From Nymphaea colorata (taxonomy: Eukaryota > Streptophyta > Magnoliopsida > Nymphaeales > Nymphaeaceae): a stretch of DNA of 64,000 nucleotides. The notes under the pieces are model-generated. The model ran no database searches, was not told where the DNA came from, and saw only the letters and a list, made by a program, of their open reading frames with translations. The translations under genes and the position numbers were made by a program. The stretch's first letter is position 1. Each line of letters opens with the position of its first letter. Positions 12,401 through 24,300 of this stretch are shown one piece after another. The stretch covers positions 17,622,600 to 17,686,599 of the forward strand of contig NC_045150.1 of NCBI RefSeq assembly GCF_008831285.2. The letters run 5' to 3'.

Positions 12401-14460
12401 GACCTCTGACCAGTCTCTTCTCGGGATGAAGATCCCAACAGAAATCCACCGAATGCCCCAACTTGTGGCAATGAGTGCAATGTCGGGCAGGACGCTGCCC
12501 AGTCCCTGAGGCACGGCTGACAAAGGCAGAAGGGCCATGACCGGTGTCAAGATGCATCACCTGGCGACGTTGTTCTTCAGACTCAACATGAGCATATCCT
12601 TCCTCTATCCCCGGAATCTCATCACCATTAAGAATCTGGCTACGAATAGACTCAAATTCATCCCGCAGGCCTCCCAGAAACAGAAACGTACGGTCCATCC
12701 ATTCCTTTTCCCAGTAGAGGGAATGATCTGAAACGCACGTCCACTCATCAGTCACATGATAATCTAGCTCCTCCCATTTGGTCTTCAGGGCAGCATAGAA
12801 GGCAGCAACAGACAAATCACCCTGTGTCAGAGAGTAAATACTGCGTTTAATCTGATAGGTGCGCAAATGTCTCTTCTTGCGACCATACATCTTTGCAAGC
12901 ACAGTCCACATATCAAAAGAGGTCGGCTTCCGCAGAATGAGGGGCTGGATATCGGATGACACGGAGCTGATAATCCACACCTTCACTTGGCTGTCCTCCA
13001 ACGCCCACGTCGCCCATTGAGGATCAGATTTGATGGGCGCAGGTTTGTCGCCAGTGATGTAAGAGAGACGCCCACAGCTAGTAATCCCAATCTCGAGAGC
13101 GGCAGACCAAGATAGGTAATTGTCCTTGGTCAGACGGATGGAGGTGACCTGGATCGACACGTTCTCAGTCTTGGAGGCGCTGCCCGTGTCAAGAACGGCA
13201 TCTTTTTGAGTCCCCATCGCTTCTGCCATCACAAACAAGCACACAGCAACAAGAGGCACAGCAGCGGGAATGAGGCAACGGCGACGGGAAGGAGGCAGCG
13301 GCGACGACGGCGGGAATGAGGCAGCGGCAACGGAAAGCAGGCGACGGCGCAACACAGAGGCCACCCACGGTGGCAGAAACAAAGAACGGGCCGAACGGAG
13401 GACCGCGGAGGCGCAACAGAGGACGGCGGAACAGAGGACGGCGGCGGCGGAACAAAGGACGGCGGCGGCAGAGCAGGGCGACGTCACAAGGGCAGCAGCG
13501 GCGCCGGAACAGAGGACGGCGGCGACGGAACAAAGGACAGCGGCGGCAGAGCAGGGCGACGTCACAAGGGCAGCAGCGGCGCCGGAACTTCAATGGCGTC
13601 GGGCGACGAAAAAACTTGACGATCCTCGGAAAAAACGCTTCTCCAACTCCGCTGGCTCTGATACCATGTAGAAACACGAACCACAAAGAGAGAGAGTGGA
13701 GAACGAACACACAATCTACGTGGAAAACCTCAGAAAGAGGTGAAAAACCACGGGGAGGCTCTGACCTAGGGGCTCACCGCAACCCTAGGAGAGAGAAAAT
13801 TATATTTCACTTAATTCAACACTAAACACAAGTGACAATATAAAGAGGGAGAGAGGAGAAGCCGCCTAGGGTACCGAGCCCACCTCGGTACCCGCGCCCC
13901 ATAGAACCGGGTCCAGGAATGGATCCGGTTCCCACAGCAACATATTCTAACACAAGAAAAGTAAAAAAAAGAATTGAGTAAGAGAAGATCTCAAGCACTA
14001 CCTAGAAAATACCCCGTCCCCGTGAAGAACGAGCCACTGACATTATACCTACTCAACACGGAACACTGCTAAGACCAGAAACTTTCTGGTTGGCATACCA
14101 TCATTGACAAGCCTACTGGACACATTCGGCATGCATGTCCCCATCTTACATTTCATGAAACACCTTGAGACCTGATCTTGTCACCAAAAAACAAACAGAG
14201 ACACACATCCACACAGATACACAAACACACATCCACAGAGAGAGAGAGAGAGAGAAACCGGGAATGGGATCATAAGTTGGGTCTATTGCACTGACCTGGT
14301 AAAATCTATAAATTGGGTTGGGAGGCCAGAACTGAGGAATCATGACTGTATTTGAAGCTTATTTCCTCTGGGGGAAAGAACCCCATTATGGGATTAGGGT
14401 GTGTGCGTGTGTTTGTTCAGGGTTTCTCTTATAAGAGGTTGCACCAGTTTAGTGGAGGTT

Positions 14461-14512
<52 letters not shown>

Positions 14513-17500
14513 AGGAGGACTTAAATGATAAACCATGTAGAAACACGAAAAATAGGAAAAGGAATACGATGAACACGATGTAATGTGGAAAAACCCTCAA
14601 CAAGAGGGAAAAACCACGGATGAGGAGGAACCGGTGCCCACTAGCAACCAGACTCTCTCTCTCTTAAGATTTCATTCACACCCAACAATTAGGGTTACAA
14701 AGATATAAGTAGAGTCTCAACAGGCCTAAACAGGAGCACCCACTGGACCGGGTCCAGATCCAAACGCATACATTAAAACATGTCAACACTCTCCCTCAAG
14801 TTGGGCATACAGATCAAACATGCCCAACTTGAATACATTTCTCTCAAATGAAGTTGAAGACAATGCTTTGGTCAGAACATCAGCTGTTTGGTCTTCAGAT
14901 CTCATGTAAGGAAGTACAAGTTCTTTAGCATCAATTCTCTTTCGAATGAAATGTCGGTCAATCTCAACATGCTTTGTTCTATCATGAAGCACAGAGTTGT
15001 TGGCTAAGTTGATTGCAGACTTGTTATCGCAATACATCTTCATTGGTTCTTCAACCTTTATACCAATATCAGTCAACAATACTTTCAGCCAAAAAACCTC
15101 AGAAACTCCTATAGCAACTGCTCTGTATTTTGCTTTAGCACTGGAACGAAAACAAACATCTTGCCTTTTACTTCTCCACACTATGAGATTCCCACCCAAA
15201 TATATACAAAAGCCAGAGGTGGACCTCCTAGTGTCAATACAACCTACCCAATCTGCATCTGAATAACCTTCAATCCCAAGAGTGTCTTGCTTGACATACA
15301 AAAGACCTTTGTCAGGATTCCTCTTCAAGTAGCACAAGATCCTGTCAACAACCTTCAAGTGGGCATCCGTGGGAGCATACATGAACTGACTCATCACATT
15401 CACAACAAAGGTAATATCAAGTCTAGTGAGAGTAAGATAAATCAACTTCCTTACAAGACATTGATATCTTCTTTTGGCCTCTTCATAGAGAGGCTCCCCA
15501 TCTCTAAGACTTCGCTTATGGCCAGCATCTAGAGGAGTAGAAGCTTGTCTACACCCCAGTTTCCCGGTCTCCTTTAACAAATCTAGAGTGTACTTCCGTT
15601 GATTTAGCACGAGGCTAGTCTCAGACCTAGCAATTTCAATGCCAAGAAAATATTTCAACTTACCAAGGTCCTTGAGATCAAACTCGATCGCCAACGGTTT
15701 CTTTAACTTAATTATTTCATCTTCATCATCACATGTGACAATCATATCATCAACATATACCAACAAAATAATAACCTTTTACTCATTTCTCTTCACAAAG
15801 AGTGTATAATCTCCATTCCCTTGATGGTATCCACATTGTCTCATGACAAGTGTAAGTCATTCAAACCATGCTCGAGGAGATTGCTTGAGCCCATATACAG
15901 CTTTCCTTAGCTTGCAACATTTTTCAGGTTCCTCATATCCTGGAGGCATACACAAATATACTTCTTCTTCAAGGTCTCCATTGAGAAAAGCATTCTTGAC
16001 ATCAAGTTGGTACATCTTCCACTCCTTCATCACAGCTAAGGAGATAATGACTCTGACACAGGAGCAAATGCCTCCAAGTAATCAATCCCATATTTCTGAC
16101 TAAACCCCTTGGCCACAAGAGGAGCTTTGTATCTTCAACACTTCCATCTGGTTTGTACTTGATAGTGCAGAACCACTTAGATCCAACCAAGTGATCCACC
16201 TCAGGAATCTTTACAACTTCCCATGTCATGTTCCTTCTCAGGGCTTCCATCTCTTCTTGCATTGCATAAGTCCACTTAGGATCACTCTGAGCCTCAACAA
16301 CATTCCTGGGAATCATAGCCAAAGTAAGAGAAGATACAAAACATTTGTAGTCCTTGCTCAGAATATGAAACAAAGTTACCAATAGGATGTTGAGTACATG
16401 ACCTGACACTCTTTCACAGGGCGATGGGAAGCTCTTCACTTGCAGCAACAGTCTGACTCTCTTCTTCAACAGGTTGCTTCTGAGCACGACTTGGGTCATC
16501 TAGGGAAGGACTAACTGGATTGAGAGTAGAATTCTCACCACCTGTCATCTCATCTGTACAGACTCTTCGCCTAGAGTAAACTTGCCCAAACAGACGATTG
16601 CATTCCTCTTCTGCCCTAGTAGAACACTCTCCATTTTTCTCTTGTTCAAGTACTTCAATAGAAGGACCAACAGATTTACGCTTGTAGTCCAAAAAATCAG
16701 TAAACTGAATTTCCTGATTCGGAGAATACTAAGAATACTCTTCCTTTGACATAGAATTCTCTCCCTAAAGAGGATTCCCACCAAAATAGGAAGCACGTTC
16801 AAGGAAAGTGACATCTTTGGTAACATAGGCACGACCAATAGAAGGGTCCCGACACTTGTACCCTTTTTGAGTGGGAGAATAACCTAGAAATATGCCCTTA
16901 ATAGACCTTGGATCAAGTTTTTTAATGTGAGGACTATGATTGTGAATAAAGCAAACACAACCAAAAACTCTGGGTGGAAGAGAGAAAGGTTCAGGACTCC
17001 CCGGTAACATAGAGTGAGACGTCTGCCCATTCAACACACGACTAGGCAAACGGTTTATAAGATATACACTGGTCAACACAGCATCCCCCCAATACCTTTT
17101 TGGAACATGACGTTGAAAAAGAGGAGCTCGAGTCATATTCAATAACTGACGATTCTTTCGTTCAATAACTCCATTTTGAGGAAGAGTATAACTACAGGAA
17201 GTCTCATGAACAATTCCCTTTTTTCGAAAGAAGCTATCAACAGACTGACACATATACTCACAAGCATTGTCAGATCGAAAGGTCTTAACAGATGCTCCAT
17301 ATTGAGTTTCCACATAAGCAATGAAAGTCTCTATGACAGTAGGAACTTCACTACGGTCTTTCAACAAGTAGACAATCGTGTTACGAGAACAATCATTTAT
17401 AAAGGTGATAAAATACTGAAAACCATGACAAGAAGGAATCCCTAAAGGCCCCCACACATTAGAATGAATCATGGCAAATACCTCATTAGACCGATGGCTA

Positions 17501-20500
17501 GACAAAGGGTATGAAGCTCTAACATGTTTGGCCAGGTGACAGACATCACAGGACACCATGGTCATGTCTAACCTGAAACATAAATAAGGAAATAGCTGTC
17601 TAAGAAGTCCAAAAGGCAGGTGTCCAAGGCGCTCATGCCAACGGAGAATCAACTGAAGGGAGTCCTCTCTGTTCTTCGTTGCTTGGCTAACTGCCGTCAT
17701 AAGAGCCTGACAGCACGCACAGGTAAACGATATAGCCCGTCAGAAGGCAAACCAATCTCAATCATCTTCCCTGTCACCAAGTCCTGCATAACACAGCGAT
17801 CAACAGAAAAGACAAGTTCGCAATTCAACTCTTTCGTGATCTTGCTAACCGACAAGAGGTTCAAGGGAAGATGGGGAACATGTAGAGCATTGTGGACTAA
17901 GAACTTGTTCAAAAGTGAGAGACTCTCTTTCCCAACCACAGAGATAGATGAACCATCGGTAAGAGAAACACGTTCCTTTCCTGACGAAAGCTTATACCCA
18001 TGAAAGACCTTAGGATCGCCGGTCATGTGGTAAGTAGAAACACGTTCCTTTCCTGTCGATGATCCACTCTCCCATACGGAAATCCGCCATCACGTCGATG
18101 GAACACCCGAATTTCTTTCGGAACGAAAAAAAAAAAAAAAACGTGCACCGACGCCCAAATCAAAGCTGATAACAATGCCAAGAGGAATAGCACCAAAGCC
18201 CAACAAGAGTCTCAGGGGCTGTAACACTCGGCGACACAAACAACACAGCAGGATACAGTCGCCTGACCCACACGGCAGACGCTGGGTACATGTAGTGACA
18301 AGGGCAGCAGCGGTAATTGGGAGCACGCAGCAACTGGCATGAGCAGAGGTGCTGGGACTCTACAGCAGATCCCGCAGGAGAACACTGACACAGGGAGGAG
18401 ATGCAGCGCTAGACGGAAGGGCAACACTTAACAGAACAGGCAACGGCAGAACAGGAACCGTCAGCGATGCAGAGACAGAGGGGTGTCGGGCGAGCACCGA
18501 CCATCGGAGGAGCTCTTGCGACAACTCTACTAGAACCGTGCTTAGTGGAAGACGTTGGCAGCGATACTGCTTGGTGGAGACCCCTGAAGGCGACTGTGTC
18601 TGAGCCTACAATGAAGACGCAGAGCAACGGAAGGAAGCTGGGCGGAACTGACAGGTGGTGGTGGAGGAGCAGAGGGCAGCAGCAAACACGGGGCACCGGT
18701 GACAACAAAGGCACGGCGGAGCAGGAGCGTCTAGCTAGACGACGACGGCAGGCGGTCATGACGTGGGCTCAGCAAGAACTTCATGACAGAGTCGAGCGAC
18801 AACTACGCACGATGAAGGAAGTAGTATTGAGCAGCGTTGGGCGACAGCAATCTCCGACGTCGGTCTGGAGAGGGCAACGATCTCAAGCGATGCAACCGGG
18901 CGGCAGCGGCAAGGGCAACGACGGAACAAGAGCAGCGAGTGACGGAAAGGTCAGGGCCGGAACTTCACGACCGCAAAAAAAATTCCCAAACTCGTTGGCT
19001 CTGATACCATGTAGAAACACGAAAAATAGGAAAAGGAATACGATGAACACGATGTAACGTGGAAAAACCCTCAACAAGAAGAAAAAAACCACAGATGAGG
19101 AGGAACTGGTGCCCACTAGCAACCAGACTCTCCCTCTCTTAAGATTTCATTCACAGCCAAAAATTAGGGTTACAAAGATATAAGTAGAGCCTCAACAGGC
19201 CCAAACAGGAGCACCCACTGGACCGGGTCCAAATCCAAACCCGTACATTAAAACATGTCAACAAACCAAATCCAAGAATTTCTGTTACGTTAGTAGCACG
19301 CTTTATTCTTGCCTACCCTTTTGTTTCTAACATGACGAAACTGCACACTCAGAACATGAGGGTTACAAAGATATCGCTAGTACAGTTGCCCCAACAACCT
19401 ATGCTGCACTGGCTTGTGCTTAGAATGGAGTCCAAAGAATTTGGACTCATAACTACTTTTGTAACAAACAAAGCACATCACAATGAACCAACACCCTTGA
19501 GGCTCATTTTTGCCTTAACCACAAAACTAGTTAGCAAATTTCTGCTGCAATCCAAAATGAGGCCAAAAACAAAAGGGCAAGAAGAAGAAGAAGAAGAGGA
19601 ATGTTTACACCTGCGTGTCAAAATTGTTGTTTACCTGACTCTCAAGGTCATCTAATAATGCCTGGCCATCAAGGTTTGGGAATCCATCCCTTCTTGCAGT
19701 CATCCATGTAGAACATCCTGATATTTTATCCTCTATACACTTTACAGAAGCTGCCTTGTAAATTGGGCCTACAGATGAAAGGCCAGCTGATAGAGCAAGA
19801 CTGAACTGGATATCACCCATTCCTGCAGAAAATGTAAGGGAGAAATTAAAAATGAATATCAAGAATACAAATGCCATTCATCATGTAAAAGAATACCATA
19901 AATGCAAACAAAAAGCATACATTTCGAGTAATGGAAGACATTTCTAAAGAAAATTTCTACTATGCAGTTAGAAGGCTAAGTGCTGTATCTTTCAACCAGA
20001 AAATAAGGACCTCTTATGAATGAAAGACACTTAAGAATCTTCCACAAGCCCCTGAACGTGCAGATGAGAGCCCCATACTGCTTAGCAAGTAACAGGGCAG
20101 AAAGATACACTGCTTTGAGGGCCTCCAATTCTATGTCCGAAGTATTGGTCCAAGGAGGATGCAAGTACTTTAATCATTTAATGTAACATTTCCATTTTTG
20201 AGTTCCAGATTTCATGGGAATTGGCAGCATTTCAAGAAAGTAGTTGAACCAAGGCGACTAATCCAGACTTAGACATAGTAGTACCCATGTATGATATGGA
20301 ATAGATAGGATAAAGGCCTTTTCCTACTTTAGGAGAAGTCAAAGAAGAATCACACCAGCACAACCAAAAATTTGACCTTTGAATACACTGACAATAATGA
20401 CCAAATGCAACAGAGAAATAAGCCAGACAATGCACTAAGATACCTTCGTAAAGAAAATTCAACACACTGTACGGCCATAAGGAATATAAAATGGGAAATG

Positions 20501-20667
20501 TACACACACGTTGCCATTGCTGGCCTTACAAACGCAAGATATAAGCTACGGACATGGGTGAGGGTGCACATGAAGGTACAGATACAGATGCAGGCCAGGT
20601 GCTCAGCAATTCCAAATAACTTGAGTGCATGGTGTGTGAGTGTGTGTGCGTGTGTGTGTGTGTGTGT

Positions 20668-20702
<35 letters not shown>

Positions 20703-21315
20703 AACACAAAAAATTAAATTGCTTATGTGACAGTCCATAAACTATGGAATATATGAAATCATGACTCATTTAACAACACCAAATTTGAACCACAGTCAAG
20801 TATATTGTGTGCATATGAAGTTAACTGCACATGTCAAAGCTGACAATTGCATTTGGTATGTAGCGGAACCAGCACCTGGTACGGATACAACAGGTGCAGC
20901 AACCACCTTATAGAGTCCGTGTTGCACTTTTGCATAAATATTTATCATTATTATATACTAGAAAAGAAGTTTGTGAGGAAAATAGCATCTCAAAATGATT
21001 CTGATCCAGCACCTTTGTGAGGGAATCATAACTAATCTTTTAAACTTTTCCGCAAAATAAAAGCTAAAACAGAGTAGCTGATAGAATCTATGTTTTCATT
21101 TCTATAGACATCCTTGTTACTAATCTTATATTGGGTCTTTTCTTATTTTTATTCATGCTATAGGAGATATGGTTCTAGGCTAGTTGTAAAAAAAAAAAAA
21201 AAAGATCCATTTTCATCCTGATATCAATTGAAAAACACACATGCGTTTTATACCCCATTTGGCAGACAAGCAGTTAGAAAGTTTTTTCCTTTTTCTGGCT
21301 TAGTATATGTATGTG

Positions 21316-21357
<42 letters not shown>

Positions 21358-24300
21358 AACATATGTCATATTCCTGATTATTGTTTCTGTTAAGAATTAT
21401 AAATAAATAATGCAAACACATATACGTATACACAAAATTATGTTCTTCTAAAAAGGCTGACTCAAGAAAAGTTTAACCTCAGTAAAATTTCTCAAAATCA
21501 ATAATCCTTCTCTGGTTTAACTCACTTTAGATTATCAGCTGCTCCTTATTGGCATGATCTGCCATATAAATTGTAACTAACCTTGATCAGATTTTTGATT
21601 CGCTCTCTTCTTAGTACAAGTTTGGAAAGGCTCAAGTTTGTTCACCAAAATAACATTGTCAAATAAGCTATTGAAGAAGAGCATGTGAGACTTCCAATGC
21701 ATGAAAACCAACAATCACATTCAAAGATATCTTGATTTCTAGTTCGAAAATTGCAGTGAGTTTCCAAATGGCATTAAAAAGGTAATTTTTCAATGGACTG
21801 ATCAACAACCATCAACTACTTTTAGCAGCAAAACATTACCATGAAGATTTTCTTTGTCCTTAGCAAACACCAAGGCCACAACATCATATATGAAACTCTT
21901 ATTAGCACGTGATCTTTTATGACTGCCTTGAGATTTGGTAGTTGAAGATTGAGAAGAGTGCACTTTCCTGCATTCACTTTCAAAATTGAGGTACTCTCCG
22001 CCATTAAACAAAAAGCAGCCTTCCTTGTTTCTGTTCAACAAGCAACCAGCGACAGGAGTAATGTGATGGCTGTCACATAAAGCCTCATCTGAAAATTTAC
22101 CAAAAAATTTTATTCAATGCACCTGTCCCCGCCCCTTCCACATCTTCCATTATAGGAAAAACTGCCAAGCTTGGTAGCATGAACCATTTGGGTATTGGCA
22201 ACAAAAGCATAAATCAAGAATCCTTGCACCAAAACTGTTCCAAAACCTATACCAGAATCAGCATGCCAAATGGGTACAATATCTGAGAAACCTGGATACC
22301 CATAATAAAGGAAGTTCGTGTTGCTTTTCCAAGAAACTAATGCACCATAAATGATACCAAATGGAGTTTATGCATGAGCAGCATGCTTCTTTTTTCACTG
22401 CAAAAAGTGGGGACTATGAGGGCCGTTTAGAGTTATAACCTTCTGAGATGGATGGTTCTGGAGTTCCCCGTTCAAGAGGTGAGGGTCTCAAAAGTTTTGT
22501 TTCTTCCTTTTCCTTTTACCATTTTTTCTTACAAAAATTACCCAAAGGGCCCGAGAGGCAAAATTTATGAGACCCTTGCCTTTTGAATTGGCCGCTGCAA
22601 ATCGAGCCATTTGAGAAGATTCTATGGCATTGCACAGTTATCATATTTTTTCAGTACATATATTCATGAACTACAAATGCACACCCATTCCCTACTTTAT
22701 ATTCATATTTATATTTAAAATTCTAAGTACACCAAGAAAGAGGGACATCAGCCACGTTCTATTTCTTCTCTGATTAAAAGAAAAAAAGAGGAGAGGGGGT
22801 GGGAGAACCTAACCTCCTGCCTCCGCTTTCTAATTTGATAGGAAAAGGAGTTTCCTTTTCCCTACCAAATCATAAAGAGGGGGCAGAAAATGAGCTGTCA
22901 TCCTCTCCCTCACTGTTCAAATTTTTTGAGGAAGGAGAATGTCAAAAAAAAAAAAGAAAAGAGAACAATTATTGAGAAGTTTCCAGGGACTGTTCATGTC
23001 CAAAAATGCCAGGCATTCACATTTCAATCATGCTTAAATAACTCTACATGTCATAGTTACAAGGCTTCGAAGATCTTGTCAACAACTAAGATTATGTGCT
23101 CAACATTCAAGACTCAAAATGGAAACTAGTATGCAACCAGATTATCTGCGATGTTATCTGCGATGCCATGCTTACCCATCGATTCAAGAAAATATGTCAT
23201 GTCAGAACCAGCATCCTGAAAAAGCACCATTTAGAACTTCAACTAAGTGGTTGTCTTTATCAACATGCAATTTGTGGCTAAGGACAATCCAACAGTAAGT
23301 AAACCAACAACAGGATGAACAACAATCTCTTACAGCAAAGATGATCATTCCAGTTGGATACAAACTTCCAGAAACTGATTCCACATAACGTTTGACATTT
23401 GTGAAGTATAAGTCAACCAGTGACCAGGGATCACCTTCCTGTTCACAGAACATCAAAAGATTGATATTTGGTGCATGTGCACCAAAGTGATACAAAGGTC
23501 AACGACCAAAACATTTGAAATGATGCAAACAATAAAGAATAGACCTTAAAGGTGCATAATATTTGTATACCTTCAAGATAAAAAAATTGAAAATGGTATT
23601 TGCATTGCAGCACAAGATAACACAAGGCTGTTATCTTGGCCACCACCACGCCAACCCAAAAAAAATCTAGTGAACAAGCTAAAAGTTCCTCCTAATGCTC
23701 AATTTGCTAACATTCTTAAGTCACAGAAAACAAATTTTTTCCACATTATTCAATTCCCAGCTTAACATGCCTACCTACTTGGATAAATGTCCCCTTCCAC
23801 ATTATTCAATTCACAGTTTAACTTTAACATGACCACCTACTTGCATAAATGTCCCATTCCACATTATTCAATTTGCAGTGTAACATAACCACCTACTTGG
23901 ATAAGTGTCCCATCCTTGGAAATCTAAATTGAGTAAAGATGTCAAAAATTTCAACTCCAGGAACATAGGCAGCCTTCATGAAAAAGCATCAGATGTAGCC
24001 ATTATTCTAAAATGATCGGAACATCCTTTGTCTAATGTTTGATCTTATTCATTGTTACTTCTGAAGTTTTTGACTTGTTGCTGGGTTGTTCCAAAACATA
24101 GGAAGCAAGTTAGTTGGACATGGGCCAAACATTACTTCATGGAGCATCAGATGAAGCCATTATTCTAAAATGATCATGACACACTTTATCCATTTGGCCT
24201 TATTGATTGTTACGTATGAAGCTTTCATTCATTGTCAAACTCAGAGAAAATGCATGAAGCAAGATAATTGGACACTCATTCTTGTCAGTACACATGTTTG

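Larger units (their letters stand above)
8642..13952 (-). mobile_element. Complete Ty1/copia retrotransposon, recently inserted
   Basis: Bounded by LTRs at 8642-8924 and 13667-13952 and flanked by a perfect 5-bp target duplication, CAAGA (8637-8641 and 13953-13957). In element orientation the LTR is TGTTAGAATATG...TCTACA. The primer site TGGTATCAGAGCC (13666-13654) matches initiator tRNA-Met, and a polypurine tract TTGAGGGGGAG abuts the 3' LTR. The two LTRs differ by one 3-bp indel and otherwise look identical. With the intact polyprotein this indicates a very recent insertion. It sits in intron 9 of the F-box gene in the gene's own direction. Confidence 0.97.
14536..19263 (-). mobile_element. 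Older, defective Ty1/copia retrotransposon
   Basis: LTRs at 14536-14788 and 19010-19263, flanked by a perfect 5-bp target duplication, AACCA (14531-14535 and 19264-19268). The primer site (minus strand from 19009, TGGTATCAGAGCC) matches initiator tRNA-Met and a polypurine tract (CTTGAGGGAGAG) abuts the left LTR. The LTRs differ at roughly a dozen positions by eye, about 5%, so this is clearly older than its neighbour. The coding region is related to the neighbouring element but gag is missing and pol is broken. It lies in intron 9 of the F-box gene in the sense orientation. Confidence 0.95.
19823..21839 (-). other. Intron 8... intron 7 region of the F-box gene (between exons 7 and 8)
   Basis: Intron of about 2.0 kb holding a (GT)n(GA)n microsatellite at about 20640-20699 and a (TA)n(CA)n microsatellite at about 21318-21357. 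No coding sequence or transposon ends recognised. Confidence 0.7.

Noticed and set aside
13230-13565. N-terminal extension of the copia polyprotein (Ala/Cys/Arg-rich)
   Set aside because: It is the translation of a duplicated GC-rich leader and has no gag similarity. The ATG at 13229 opens directly into the gag domain.
13270-13825. Long plus-strand open frames opposite the copia leader
   Set aside because: Low-complexity antisense of GGC-rich repeats.
18467-19057. 196-codon plus-strand frame in the leader of copia element 2
   Set aside because: Antisense to the element, runs into the LTR and has no recognisable domain.
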